DNA from: Gammaproteobacteria bacterium
GTDB lineage: Bacteria; Pseudomonadota; Gammaproteobacteria; Steroidobacterales; SZUA-146
Direction: 5' to 3'
Length of the DNA: 13,989 nucleotides
Assembly (NCBI GenBank): GCA_003228965.1
Contig: QIGP01000137.1
Coordinates: 1-13,989 of the forward strand
Part shown: positions 1 through 7,610 of the stretch, piece after piece
Layout: every line of letters starts with the position of its first letter
Position numbering within the stretch: position 1 is the stretch's first letter
Notes under the pieces: model-generated
What the model was told of the DNA's origin: nothing
What the model saw: only the letters and a program-made list of their open reading frames with translations
The model's database searches: none
Position numbers and translations under genes: made by a program

Positions 1-1907
1 CCAGACTCGTTAGGGTTTGCATTTGCGTCTTTAGCGCCTCGACGTCTGTTGCGATTGCGTCCGCCTCGCGTATTGCGTTGGCCACGTTCGTTACGTTTCT
101 GGTTGTCAGGTTTGCGTCCACGGCTGTTGCCGGTAGATCTGCCCCTGCTCGGTGCTGGCTTGCTCTCGGGTTTGGCTTCTTCTTTTTCTGCGCTCGCTCC
201 AAACAGGCCCAGGAATTTCGACAGTATTCCTGGTTTTGCTTCTTTCTTGACTGCTTCTTGTACTTTCTTCACAGGAGCCGGGGCAGGTCCAGTTGGGACA
301 ATGCCGCTGACAGCGGGTTGTTGTGGTTTAGGTGCTGGTTTGCTGTCTCGCGAGTTGCTGTTGTCGGCTTCTTCTTCAGTTGAGCTGTCACCAATCATCT
401 CGTAGCTCATGCTGCTGTTTTCAGGCAATTTAACTTCGTCGCTACGGACTCGTCGTATTGAGTAGTTCGGCGTGTGCAGAGTTGGATCGGGAGCGATGAC
501 AATGTCGCAGCTGTTATTTTGTTCCAGATTGTTAACCCAGCTACGTTTCTCGTTGAGCAGGAAGCTTGCGACTTCTACCGGCACGTTAGCGATAACCTTG
601 GAGGTGCCGTCTTTGCGTACTTCCTCTCCGAGTAAACGAAGAATAGCGAGCGCCAACGATTCGACGTCGCGAATAACACCTTGACCGCTACACCGTGGAC
701 ACACGATGCCGCTCGATTCTTCAAGTGAAGGGCGTAACCTTTGGCGCGACATTTCAAGAAGGCCAAAACGTGAGATGCGACCAATTTGCACGCGAGCACG
801 GTCAACCTTGACGGCCTCGCGTAGTCGGGTTTCCACTTCTCTTTGGTTGCGTGACTGGTTCATGTCAATGAAGTCAATGACAATCAGGCCACCCATATCG
901 CGGATGCGAAGCTGGCGAGCAATAGTGTCGGCCGCCTCGAGGTTTGTGTTGAACGCGGTGGCTTCAATATCGCCGCCACGGGTGGCGCGAGCCGAGTTAA
1001 TGTCGATAGAGACCAGGGCCTCAGTCGCGTCAATGACAATGCTGCCTCCGGAAGGCAGGTCGACTTTGTGCGAGAACGCCGATTCGATCTGGCTCTCGAT
1101 TTGGAAGCGCGTAAACAGTGGCGTCGAGTCAGTGTAGTGCTTGAGTTTACTTGCGTTGTGGGGCATGACGCGCTCAATAAACTCGCGTGCCTCGGCGCAT
1201 ACACTCTCGTCGTCGATGACGATCTCGCCTGTGTCGTTGCTCAGGTGGTCGCGCAAAGCGCGAATGATGGCGTTGCTTTCCTGGTAGACCAGGAAGGGCG
1301 CTTTGCGTGTGCCAACAGCCGATTCAATGGCTGTCCAAACACTCATTAGGTAGTCCAGATCCCATGACATCTCTTCTTCGCCACGACCGACTCCGGCTGT
1401 GCGTACTATGACGCCCATGCCTTTGGGAATGGTCAGATGCGAGAGTGCGTCCCGTAGTTCGTTGCGATCGGAGCCTTCTATGCGTCGTGAAACCCCGCCG
1501 GCCCGAGGATTGTTGGGCATAAGCACCAGGAAGCGTCCAGCCAGACTAATAAAGGTGGTAAGCGCGGCGCCTTTGTTGCCGCGTTCCTCTTTGTCTACCT
1601 GTACAACAATTTCCTGGCCTTCTACGAGAACGTCTTTAATATTGACGCGCTTGCCAGCTTCAGGCTTGTTCTTGAAGTAAGAACGGGAGATTTCCTTGAG
1701 CGGCAAGAAACCGTGACGGGCAGCGCCGTAGTCAATGAACGCAGCTTCTAGACTGGGCTCTATGCGCGTAATCTTACCTTTATATATATTTGATTTTTTC
1801 TGTTCCCGTGAAGGAACTTCAATATCGAGGTCGTACAGTTTTTGGCCGTCGACCATCGCTACTCGCAACTCTTCAGGTTGAGTTGCATTAACCAGCATTC
1901 TTTTCAT
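1..1907 (-). CDS. rne: Ribonuclease E, N-terminal 635 residues (3' end beyond window)
   Basis: This is the endoribonuclease that starts mRNA decay and processes rRNA and tRNA as the scaffold of the RNA degradosome at the inner membrane. Reading from the ATG at 1907, the frame stays open to base 1, giving 635 codons plus two bases. The S1 RNA-binding domain covers roughly residues 36-118. The DNase I-like catalytic core contains D302 (in SIDINS) and D345 (in IDFIDM), matching E. coli D303 and D346. The zinc-link CPRC is at 403-406. After about residue 500 comes an acidic, Pro/Lys-rich linker, then a short amphipathic stretch at 560-569 ([10 protein letters not shown]) resembling the E. coli membrane-targeting segment A. 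An Arg/Asn/Gly-rich RNA-binding region follows at about 588-624. An AAGGTG Shine-Dalgarno lies just upstream of the ATG. The catalytic half is clearly RNase E rather than RNase G because of the long basic tail. The degradosome-scaffold end is outside the window. Confidence 0.97.
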   Translation of the reverse strand, partial: MKRMLVNATQPEELRVAMVDGQKLYDLDIEVPSREQKKSNIYKGKITRIEPSLEAAFIDYGAARHGFLPLKEISRSYFKNKPEAGKRVNIKDVLVEGQEIVVQVDKEERGNKGAALTTFISLAGRFLVLMPNNPRAGGVSRRIEGSDRNELRDALSHLTIPKGMGVIVRTAGVGRGEEEMSWDLDYLMSVWTAIESAVGTRKAPFLVYQESNAIIRALRDHLSNDTGEIVIDDESVCAEAREFIERVMPHNASKLKHYTDSTPLFTRFQIESQIESAFSHKVDLPSGGSIVIDATEALVSIDINSARATRGGDIEATAFNTNLEAADTIARQLRIRDMGGLIVIDFIDMNQSRNQREVETRLREAVKVDRARVQIGRISRFGLLEMSRQRLRPSLEESSGIVCPRCSGQGVIRDVESLALAILRLLGEEVRKDGTSKVIANVPVEVASFLLNEKRSWVNNLEQNNSCDIVIAPDPTLHTPNYSIRRVRSDEVKLPENSSMSYEMIGDSSTEEEADNSNSRDSKPAPKPQQPAVSGIVPTGPAPAPVKKVQEAVKKEAKPGILSKFLGLFGASAEKEEAKPESKPAPSRGRSTGNSRGRKPDNQKRNERGQRNTRGGRNRNRRRGAKDANANPNES

Positions 1908-2298
1908 ATCACCTTGCTCTTGTGGTCAAGGCGATTGGAGAAATCAAAGCGGAGTGGGTGGAGATCCGGACAGATAGCTCCCCGACTTGCGCATACGCGG
2001 CCAGGCGGGTGGGTACTCGAAAAGAGAATTACCGCGGCGAGTAAAAGTACAGCACGCGGGAATTGAAATCTGTATGGTGCTCGCAGAGGCGGCCAGGTTA
2101 AGAGGCAGCCTTCCACGGCATCCCGATGGGATGCGCTCGATTCGGTTCCAACCGACTCGATTAAATAAACCTGTTGGGCGAGGTGCGCGGCGCAGCCACT
2201 GGCGTGCGTCCGCGGTAAGCGCAGTAAACCAGCCGATAAGCTGGTAGTGCTGTACCCCTAACCCGGAAAATATTAGCCTTATGAATGTAAGGCATTTG
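1908..2298 (-). promoter_or_regulatory. Structured rne 5' leader, candidate autoregulatory region
   Basis: There is no credible gene between the rne start and the rluC promoter. The stretch holds at least four perfect inverted repeats: 2118-2134 (7-bp stem GCATCCC, 3-base loop), 2142-2155 (TCGGTT/AACCGA), 2228-2245 (6-bp stem ACCAGC, 6-base loop) and 2276-2293 (6-bp stem GCCTTA, 6-base loop). In E. coli the rne mRNA has a leader of about 360 bases whose hairpins let RNase E destabilise its own message. The similar length and position here suggest the same kind of feedback. That is inference, because no sequence match to the E. coli hairpins was established. Confidence 0.5.
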
Positions 2299-2299
2299 T

Positions 2300-2329
2300 T
2301 TGACAATATAGTCACGCGCGAACTATAGC
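2300..2329 (+). promoter_or_regulatory. Sigma70-type promoter for rluC
   Basis: A perfect TTGACA -35 (2300-2305) is followed by TATAGC (2324-2329, spacer 18) or CTATAG (2323-2328, spacer 17). Transcription would start near 2336, about 25 bases before the ATG at 2361. This argues against using the in-frame TTG at 2340 as the start codon. Confidence 0.6.
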
Positions 2330-2333
2330 AATA
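2305..2333 (-). promoter_or_regulatory. Possible rne promoter
   Basis: On the minus strand a TATATT -10-like element (2305-2310) has only weak -35-like sequence upstream: TTGCTA at 2326-2331 with a short 15-base spacer, or TATTGC at 2328-2333 with 17. Starting there would give a leader of about 390 bases for rne. The element overlaps the oppositely directed rluC promoter, so the two would compete for RNA polymerase. Weak consensus keeps confidence low. Confidence 0.3.
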
Positions 2334-2360
2334 ACGACCTTGAGCTTCAATGAGTTAGGC

Positions 2361-3338
2361 ATGGAAAACCCTGAAACAACTGACCCGGAAAAGTCGCGGA
2401 AACCGACTGATACTGTCCAATTCAAGACCGTTGAGGCCGATGAGGCAGGCAGAAGGTTGGATAACTACCTTTTGTCTCTCGCCCCGGGAGTGCCCAGGTC
2501 GCGCATCTACCGGGCCATACGCTCTGGCGAGGTGCGGATCAATAAAGGCCGCATAGCCGCAAGCTATCGGCTCAAAACCGACGATATAGTCCGGGTGCCT
2601 CCATTGCGGGTGCCTTCCAAGAACAAAGTTACCGCAGGTTCCAAGGCGCGCCAAAGCCTGCTTGATTCAATCATTGAAAAGCACAAGGCGTACTACGTAC
2701 TTAACAAGCCCTCAGGATGGGCCGTTCATGGAGGCAGCGGGATATCGCTGGGTGTGATTGAGACTCTACGTCAGGCTTTGCCAGCTGAGCACTACCTTGA
2801 GCTTGTGCATCGGTTAGATCGTTCTACAAGCGGCTGTCTTTTGATTGCGCGCAAACGCGCGTTCTTACGAGAGATGCACCGTCAAATTCGTGAAGACGAA
2901 GTGGGCAAGAATTATCTGATGTTGGTCAAAGGGCACTGGCACCACGGGCGCCACATTTGCGAAGTGCCCCTTAAAACAGAAGAACGACGCAGCGGTGAAC
3001 GTTATGTAATGCCGCATCCGCACGGCAAATATTGCCGCACCGATTTCGAATTTCTCGATCACTTTTCAGGCGTGTCGTTTTTACGTGCGACGTTGCACAC
3101 AGGACGCACACATCAGATTCGTGTCCACTGCGCACACCTTGGCTATCCGGTTTTAGGCGACGATCGTTACGGCGACGAAGACCTTGAAGATTTCAGCAAG
3201 AAACTGAAAGTTAAGCGGCTGTGCCTTCACGCGTCGAGTTTGTCCTTTGAGTATCCGGAGGGGAATCCGGTGCAGTTCGATGCGCCCTTGGGTTCAGAGT
3301 TCACCAAGTTGATTGACAGGCTATGCTACCGGCGATAA
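2361..3338 (+). CDS. rluC: 23S rRNA pseudouridine synthase RluC
   Basis: This enzyme isomerises uridines of 23S rRNA to pseudouridine; in E. coli the sites are 955, 2504 and 2580. The 325-residue protein has an N-terminal S4 RNA-binding domain (about 29-80, RRLDNYLL onward) and an RsuA/RluA-type catalytic domain. The signature HRLDRSTSG carries catalytic D153, and the later GRTHQIRVH and DDRYGDEDL motifs also fit. Length matches E. coli RluC (319). I chose the ATG at 2361 over an upstream in-frame TTG at 2340 because the likely transcription start lies at about 2336, although the Shine-Dalgarno (GAG at 2352) is weak. Divergence from rne is the arrangement seen in many gammaproteobacteria, which supports RluC over RluD or RluA. 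Confidence 0.93.
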   Translation: MENPETTDPEKSRKPTDTVQFKTVEADEAGRRLDNYLLSLAPGVPRSRIYRAIRSGEVRINKGRIAASYRLKTDDIVRVPPLRVPSKNKVTAGSKARQSLLDSIIEKHKAYYVLNKPSGWAVHGGSGISLGVIETLRQALPAEHYLELVHRLDRSTSGCLLIARKRAFLREMHRQIREDEVGKNYLMLVKGHWHHGRHICEVPLKTEERRSGERYVMPHPHGKYCRTDFEFLDHFSGVSFLRATLHTGRTHQIRVHCAHLGYPVLGDDRYGDEDLEDFSKKLKVKRLCLHASSLSFEYPEGNPVQFDAPLGSEFTKLIDRLCYRR

Positions 3339-3415
3339 ATCGTTAGCCGTACGTGCGGTAATCATCGCGCGCTGGCCCTGTCCTTTATTGACTACGGTAT
3401 TTGAGCGACACGGAT

Positions 3416-4036
3416 TCAGGGAAGCTCGAATCCGTAGTGGCGCAGAGCCCTGCTCACAAATATGAGCGGTAGACCGACAAGTGCCGATGGATCTTCACAA
3501 ACGACCCGGCTAAACAGGCTGACACCCAGTCGTTCTATTTTGAAAGCGCCTGCGCAGTCGAGCGGATTTTCAGTAGCCACATAGCGCCGGATTTGTTCGC
3601 GGGAAAGCTTGCGAAAATGCACATAGGTCGTATCGGTGTGGTGCCATTGGCTGAGTCCGCCGTTGGCGGTCACTGTGCAGTGCGTCAAAAAAGTTACCCG
3701 ATTTCCCGCAAACTGCCCCAATTGCTCTTCGGCCTTGGCCGCAGTGCCTGGTTTTCCTAGAATTTTTCCGTCAAAAAGGGCGATTTGATCGCCGCCAATA
3801 ACGACGCGATTTGGGTGTTGGGCGGCCACTGACAGTGCTTTGGCGCGCCCAAGTCTGGTCACCAGGTCCTCGGGACTCTCTGATTTTAGTGGGGTTTCGC
3901 CAACCTTGGGGCTGACGGCATCAAACGGCAGGCACAATTGGCCGAGCTGAGCGGCACGAAACCTGGAAGTTGAGGCTAAAATGGGCCCCAGGGTTATGTC
4001 GATTCCAGAGGAAAAAGAGGGATTTACCTTTGACAT
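3416..4036 (-). CDS. yceF: Maf-family nucleotide pyrophosphatase, YceF-type (7-methyl-GTP)
   Basis: Maf proteins hydrolyse non-canonical nucleoside triphosphates to monophosphates and pyrophosphate. The YceF branch of E. coli prefers 7-methyl-GTP, so the likely role is cleaning the nucleotide pool. Visible motifs are ASTSRFR (21-27, substrate loop), the catalytic GGDQ (81-84, with D83), GKP, and a CAGAFKIERLG segment typical of the YceF branch. The C-terminal VGLPL motif is present. The 206 residues exceed E. coli YceF (194) because about 14 extra residues precede the ILASTS strand. The ATG at 4036 is the only ATG available ahead of that motif. The gene points leftward, as yceF does in E. coli between rluC and yceD, and converges with rluC across a 77-base gap with no clear terminator. 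Its start abuts a bidirectional promoter. Confidence 0.92.
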   Translation of the reverse strand: MSKVNPSFSSGIDITLGPILASTSRFRAAQLGQLCLPFDAVSPKVGETPLKSESPEDLVTRLGRAKALSVAAQHPNRVVIGGDQIALFDGKILGKPGTAAKAEEQLGQFAGNRVTFLTHCTVTANGGLSQWHHTDTTYVHFRKLSREQIRRYVATENPLDCAGAFKIERLGVSLFSRVVCEDPSALVGLPLIFVSRALRHYGFELP

Positions 4037-4058
4037 GCCGGGTGCCTGTAAATATTAT
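4030..4058 (+). promoter_or_regulatory. Strong sigma70-type promoter of the yceD-rpmF-plsX-fabH run
   Basis: TTGACA (4030-4035) and TATTAT (4053-4058) are separated by exactly 17 bases. This is the best promoter match in the window. The -35 overlaps the maf start codon. Predicted initiation falls at about 4063-4068, so the yceD transcript would have a leader of at most a few bases. Confidence 0.7.
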
Positions 4059-4059
4059 A
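4054..4059 (-). promoter_or_regulatory. Perfect minus-strand -10 (TATAAT) for maf
   Basis: On the minus strand these bases read TATAAT, overlapping the plus-strand TATTAT by five bases. No good -35 is seen at 16-18 bases. It would start transcription near 4047, about ten bases before the maf ATG. Together with the plus-strand promoter this makes a face-to-face bidirectional element. Confidence 0.4.
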
Positions 4060-4067
4060 CGCGCCTT

Positions 4068-4580
4068 ATGAACGGTCGCCTAAAACGTAACTACTCGCTT
4101 GCTGAGCTTGCTACATTGACTGCGCCGGTCGAAGAGAGCTTGAGTGTGAAGGAGCTGCCTAGATTTGTCGAGGCGCTCGCCGTTGACCAGCTTGACGATG
4201 CACTGGTGCATTGTGAGCTTAACGTGACGGCAGAAGATTCACTCAAAGTTCGCATAACCGGACAGATTACGGCTAACGTACTGACGCAGTGTCAGCGTTG
4301 TCTTGAAGGACTGCCGCTTGAAATTGCGGTGCCTGTAGAGTGGCGGTTGCCAGAAGACCTGCAGGGCACAGACGAGAACTTCAAGGCCCACGAAATAGAA
4401 TTGCGTTTGCTCGACTGGGTTGAAGATGACCTTCAGTTGAGCATTCCATTGTTTGCTAAACATGCTGACGACCAGTGTGGTGGAGAGCTAGGCAATAGCT
4501 ACGTAGCAAGCGACGAAGAACATGTACCAGATGCGGTTACGCCGTTTGACGGATTGAAAGATTTATTATCAAAGCAATAA
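4068..4580 (+). CDS. yceD: YceD family protein (DUF177), 23S rRNA accumulation protein
   Basis: YceD/DUF177 proteins are small, probably metal- or RNA-associated proteins implicated in 23S rRNA accumulation, and they are almost always encoded next to L32. The 170-residue product has the family CxxC (CQRC, C75 and C78) after a beta-rich N-terminal half. An acidic LLDWVEDDLQLSIPL segment (114-128) matches the E. coli VEDEIILALPVVP region, followed by a late Cys (C137) and a TPFDGLKDLL tail. Length agrees with E. coli YceD (173). An in-frame ATG exists at 3981, but it lies inside the divergent maf gene and upstream of the promoter, and the family N-terminus aligns with the ATG at 4068. No Shine-Dalgarno precedes 4068, and the promoter position suggests a leaderless or nearly leaderless mRNA. 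Confidence 0.9.
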   Translation: MNGRLKRNYSLAELATLTAPVEESLSVKELPRFVEALAVDQLDDALVHCELNVTAEDSLKVRITGQITANVLTQCQRCLEGLPLEIAVPVEWRLPEDLQGTDENFKAHEIELRLLDWVEDDLQLSIPLFAKHADDQCGGELGNSYVASDEEHVPDAVTPFDGLKDLLSKQ

Positions 4581-4616
4581 CTTCTGATCGTTTCGGAAAC
4601 ACTTTGGAGCAAGACC

Positions 4617-4811
4617 ATGGCTGTACAAAAAAGCCGAACAACACCTTCACGCCGCGGCATGCGACGTTCACACGACGCCTTGAATAAGCCGACGCTGTCG
4701 ATCGACCCTACCAGTGGTGAAACGCATTTGCGTCACCGTATTAGCCCAGACGGCTACTACCGCGGACGTAAAGTGATTACGACTGCTGCACCTGAGCAAG
4801 ACGAAGAGTAA
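4617..4811 (+). CDS. rpmF: 50S ribosomal protein L32
   Basis: This is a small basic protein of the large ribosomal subunit. The 64-residue product begins [20 protein letters not shown], the characteristic L32 N-terminus. A variable basic middle and the [15 protein letters not shown] segment follow. It is of the Cys-free type, lacking the zinc-binding cysteines of some L32 proteins. A GGAG Shine-Dalgarno (4606-4609) sits 7 bases before the ATG. It starts 36 bases after yceD, so the two are very likely cotranscribed, as in E. coli. The C-terminus is slightly extended and acidic (PEQDEE). Confidence 0.97.
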   Translation: MAVQKSRTTPSRRGMRRSHDALNKPTLSIDPTSGETHLRHRISPDGYYRGRKVITTAAPEQDEE

Positions 4812-4855
4812 GCGCAGTAGCCGGTTTGCTGCTGTGTTCCAACGGGCAACGAACA

Positions 4856-4871
4856 GGTCGCACTAGCGACC
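4856..4871 (+). repeat. Perfect hairpin in the rpmF-plsX spacer
   Basis: GGTCGC (4856-4861), loop ACTA, GCGACC (4866-4871) form a 6-bp perfect stem. No T-run follows, so it is not an intrinsic terminator. It lies 28 bases before the plsX ATG, which has no obvious Shine-Dalgarno, so it may be an RNA processing or stabilising element or may affect plsX translation. Confidence 0.45.
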
Positions 4872-4899
4872 ACCCGCCAACTGCTCTCTCGCGGCATCT

Positions 4900-5862
4900 A
4901 TGCCAGCTCCAATCAAGATAGCACTCGACGTAATGGGCGCGGACTTAGGGCCGCGGTCTGCGCTTGAGGGTGCGCGTCTTGCGTTGGAGAACGCTCCCAA
5001 ATTGCACCTGCTCCTGGTGGGTGACGAATCCGAAATTCGCCTTTTCCTGAGCGAACTTCCTATCGACATTAGTGAACGAACTTCTGTTCTTCCAGCCGCC
5101 ACTGTCATTGCCATGACCGATTCGCCCAAGGATGCTCTGCGCAACGGGGCCGAATCTTCCATGCGTTTGGCGATAGAGGCTGTGAAAGACACTCGTGCGC
5201 AAGCTTGTGTAAGTTCCGGTAACACAGGTGCGCTTGTTGCGACGTCCAAGTATGTTCTCAAAACGATCGACGGTTTACGTCGACCTGCACTACTGACACC
5301 GATTCCGGCGGCGAATGGTGTCACTATCATGTTGGACGTCGGGGCCAACACCCAGTGTACAGCCAGCATGCTCACCGAGTTTGCGGTTATGGGCAGCATT
5401 GTTGCCAGTACCGATTACAGCGTTGAGACGCCCGCTGTGGGATTGCTAAATATTGGAGTCGAGGCCGGTAAGGGACACGAAGTGCTTCAGGAAGCCGACA
5501 ACATACTTCGCGAATCGTCACTAAACTACATTGGGTTTTGCGAAGCTAACCAGCTTTTTTCCGCTGACGTAGATGTGGTTGTGAGCGACGGGTTTGCTGG
5601 AAACATTGCGCTCAAAACGATGGAAGGTTTCTCGCGCTATATTGCAAGTAGAATGTCGCCTGAAGCTACAGGCGTAGCGGGACTGGATCCACGCGCTCAC
5701 AACGGAGCCAGTTTGGTGGGGCTGCGACACGTTGTGATTAAATCACACGGCGGCGCCGATGCAGTGGCATTGAGTCACGCAATCAACACAGCAATGGTAG
5801 AGGCCAGGGCCGATTTACCGTCCAAAATCGCGGCCGGTATTGCGAAGCTTCAGAGCCAGTAA
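4900..5862 (+). CDS. plsX: Phosphate acyltransferase PlsX (shortened membrane hairpin)
   Basis: PlsX makes acyl-phosphate from acyl-ACP and phosphate. The acyl-phosphate is then used by PlsY for the first acylation of glycerol-3-phosphate at the inner membrane. Family motifs are present in order: DVMGAD (10-15), SSGNTGAL (105-112), DVGAN (146-150), NIGVEAGKG (184-192), SDGFAGN (229-235), NGASLVGLR (268-276) and KSHGGA (281-286). At 320 residues it is shorter than E. coli PlsX (356). The main loss, about 20 residues, is between KTMEG (239-243) and NGAS, where other PlsX proteins have a hydrophobic and basic helical hairpin used for membrane association; the C-terminal tail is also shorter. The frame is continuous, so this is not a frameshift. 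Start choice follows the family N-terminus, as no clear ribosome-binding site is seen. It sits 88 bases after rpmF. Confidence 0.94.
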   Translation: MPAPIKIALDVMGADLGPRSALEGARLALENAPKLHLLLVGDESEIRLFLSELPIDISERTSVLPAATVIAMTDSPKDALRNGAESSMRLAIEAVKDTRAQACVSSGNTGALVATSKYVLKTIDGLRRPALLTPIPAANGVTIMLDVGANTQCTASMLTEFAVMGSIVASTDYSVETPAVGLLNIGVEAGKGHEVLQEADNILRESSLNYIGFCEANQLFSADVDVVVSDGFAGNIALKTMEGFSRYIASRMSPEATGVAGLDPRAHNGASLVGLRHVVIKSHGGADAVALSHAINTAMVEARADLPSKIAAGIAKLQSQ

Positions 5863-6068
5863 GCAACGCGTTCGGGCTGTCAGTCGTTAGCGATATTTAG
5901 TCTGCTCCTGTCTCAAGTATATTTTCCATCCGTCGTCACTCCTTGATATTCTTACCGTCGCCTCGTAATTGCGGTCGCTGTACAGGCAGAATATGCGGTC
6001 AAGTGCTGGCCAAACGAAGCCAACTCAGGCAGGATTCTTCACGAAAGTAGCTATTTCGGATATCCACT
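5863..6068. other. plsX-fabH spacer with possible internal promoter
   Basis: This 206-base gap is larger than the other spacers of the run. A TATATT at 5918-5923 has a weak TTTAGT 16 bases upstream (5896-5901), which could give fabH extra transcription. No recognisable regulator site was identified. Confidence 0.3.
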
Positions 6069-7034
6069 ATGTACAGCAAAATTGCCGGTACCGGCAGCCA
6101 ACTGCCCAAGCGTGTTGTCACCAATGCCGAACTTGCCAAAACAGTCGATACAAGCGACGAGTGGATAGTTACTCGAACGGGCATTAAGCAACGCTATCTG
6201 GTTAGCGATGGAGAGACTAATCTCGATCTAGCCGAAGGGGCTGCCCGCAACGCCATGGATATGGCCGCAGTGGTTGCGTCAGACATCGATTTCATCATCG
6301 TAGGTACGACTACTCCGAACCAGGTGTTTCCTAATATGGGGTGTCTGTTGCAAGAGAGACTGGGCGCTGGTGAATGTCCTGCCTTAAGTCTTGAGGCGGC
6401 GTGCACGGGGTTCATCTACGCGCTCTCCGTGGCCGACAAGTTTGTGACGACCGGAAGTTCGAAATGTGCTTTGGTAGTCGGTAGCGAAACACTGTCCTCT
6501 ATTGTCGATTGGACTGACCGGGGCACGAGTGTGCTGTTTGGCGACGGAGCAGGGGCCGTTATCATCAAGCCTTCCGAGACTCCGGGGATCAGGTCAACGC
6601 ATTTGTCGGCAAACGGCAAGTACAAAGATTTGTTGTTTTTAGAGTCCGGAATTTCTAACGGTTTCGATAATCTTAAAAGCGGCAACGATTTCGTACAAAT
6701 GAAGGGCAATGAAGTCTTCAAGGTAGCGGTACGCACGCTTGGACGAATTGCCAAGACAGCGCTTGAACACAACAATATGACTAAAGAAGATTTAACGTGG
6801 CTGGTGCCGCATCAGGCGAATATTCGAATTATTCAGGCGGCGGCGAAGATGCTTGATATGCCCATGGAGAAGGTCATTCAAACCGTGCAGGACCATGGCA
6901 ACACGTCGGCAGCCTCTGTGCCGTTGGCGCTTGATGTGGGGGTTCGTGACGGGCGCATAAAACCTGGGGATACTGTGCTGCTTGAAGCGTTTGGCGGAGG
7001 TTTTACCTGGGGAGCCGCGCTGCTCGATTTTTAG
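6069..7034 (+). CDS. fabH: Beta-ketoacyl-ACP synthase III (FabH)
   Basis: FabH condenses acetyl-CoA (or another short acyl-CoA) with malonyl-ACP to start type II fatty acid synthesis in the cytoplasm. The 321-residue protein carries the complete catalytic triad: C112 in LEAACTGF, H248 in VPHQANIRI and N278 in GNTSAAS, equivalent to E. coli C112, H244 and N274. The DEWIVTRTGI motif (30-39) for CoA binding and the C-terminal LLEAFGGGFTWGA are also present. Length fits E. coli FabH (317). A GGAT (6058-6061) 7 bases before the ATG is a fair Shine-Dalgarno. It follows plsX in the conserved order, but the usual fabD, fabG and acpP do not follow it here. Confidence 0.97.
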   Translation: MYSKIAGTGSQLPKRVVTNAELAKTVDTSDEWIVTRTGIKQRYLVSDGETNLDLAEGAARNAMDMAAVVASDIDFIIVGTTTPNQVFPNMGCLLQERLGAGECPALSLEAACTGFIYALSVADKFVTTGSSKCALVVGSETLSSIVDWTDRGTSVLFGDGAGAVIIKPSETPGIRSTHLSANGKYKDLLFLESGISNGFDNLKSGNDFVQMKGNEVFKVAVRTLGRIAKTALEHNNMTKEDLTWLVPHQANIRIIQAAAKMLDMPMEKVIQTVQDHGNTSAASVPLALDVGVRDGRIKPGDTVLLEAFGGGFTWGAALLDF

Positions 7035-7438
7035 ACGAATCTACTCGTCTTCCTGGAACGGTGCGTCAAAATCAACTGGTCTTAATTCGCTATGCGTAAA
7101 TTGAGGTCAATACAACGGTGTGTGCGAAGATAAATGCCCGGAAATGAGGCTGCGCTTTTATGGTGTTACTGACCGCAGCACAGGGTGTGTGCGGGTTTTT
7201 GAAGTTTGTTCGTTTCTGATCTGGGTTTGCCACACCGCAAAAGGGTGCCATTCGGGGAGTTGCGCATCCGTGGGGATCTCAGTGATGTCTTGCGAAGAAA
7301 GATGATTGTCTTCACGTTTTTGATTGTGATCCATGCCCCCAGCGTCCTTGGCTATTACTTATGATGGCAATTATAGGCCACATATTCTTTCAAAACTGTT
7401 AACTGGTTCTCATTTTTAGTTATGAAAATACGAAAACA

Positions 7439-7466
7439 TTGATTAGTTTGGCAGAATCCATATATA
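7439..7466 (+). promoter_or_regulatory. Possible promoter ahead of a small ORF
   Basis: TTGATT (7439-7444) and TATATA (7461-7466) are separated by 16 bases in an AT-rich stretch. Transcription would start at about 7473, giving the 7486 ATG a short leader that contains only the tail of its AGGA site (7474-7477). It could equally drive a small RNA covering the hairpin downstream. Confidence 0.3.
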
Positions 7467-7485
7467 TTTTAACAGGATGTGTTTT

Positions 7486-7602
7486 ATGGCCAGATCAAGT
7501 CTAAGAATAGTCTCGTTTGAAAGCGTTTTGAAACGCGCAAAACTGACGGATATCAATGGATTAGAAACCGAACATCCGATAAATATACAGTTCTGGACAT
7601 GA
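7486..7602 (+). CDS. Possible small protein, 38 residues
   Basis: This ATG-started frame encodes 38 residues, beginning MARSSLRIVSFESVLKRAK and ending in NIQFWT before a TGA. An AGGA (7474-7477) lies 8 bases before the ATG, the best ribosome-binding site in this gene-poor stretch, and a promoter-like pair sits just upstream. The N-terminal half is basic and could form a helix. There is no membrane segment or signal peptide. It uses several codons that are rare in many gammaproteobacteria (AGA, CTA, ATA) and lies in AT-rich DNA. I recognise no family. It could be chance; conservation would decide. Confidence 0.3.
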   Translation: MARSSLRIVSFESVLKRAKLTDINGLETEHPINIQFWT

Positions 7603-7610
7603 CCACTGTG

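Noticed and set aside
49..1680. Several open frames on the plus strand and one on the minus strand at 884-1204.
   Set aside because: All lie over the continuous rne coding frame, which has clear RNase E motifs throughout; they are shadows in other frames.
1842..2315. Overlapping open frames on both strands in the rne leader.
   Set aside because: None has a ribosome-binding site or recognisable protein pattern, and they overlap each other and the inverted repeats.
3981..4067. 29-codon upstream extension of YceD.
   Set aside because: It lies inside maf and mostly upstream of the strong promoter, and family members start at the position of the 4068 ATG.
7033..7050. Inverted repeat at the fabH stop codon as an intrinsic terminator.
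   Set aside because: The stem is only 6 bp and no T-tract follows on the plus strand; on the minus strand an A-run follows instead.
7120..7305. 61-codon frame with eight cysteines, resembling a small Cys-rich peptide.
   Set aside because: GTG start, poorly spaced Shine-Dalgarno, irregular Cys spacing and no downstream support; probably chance richness in TGT/TGC.
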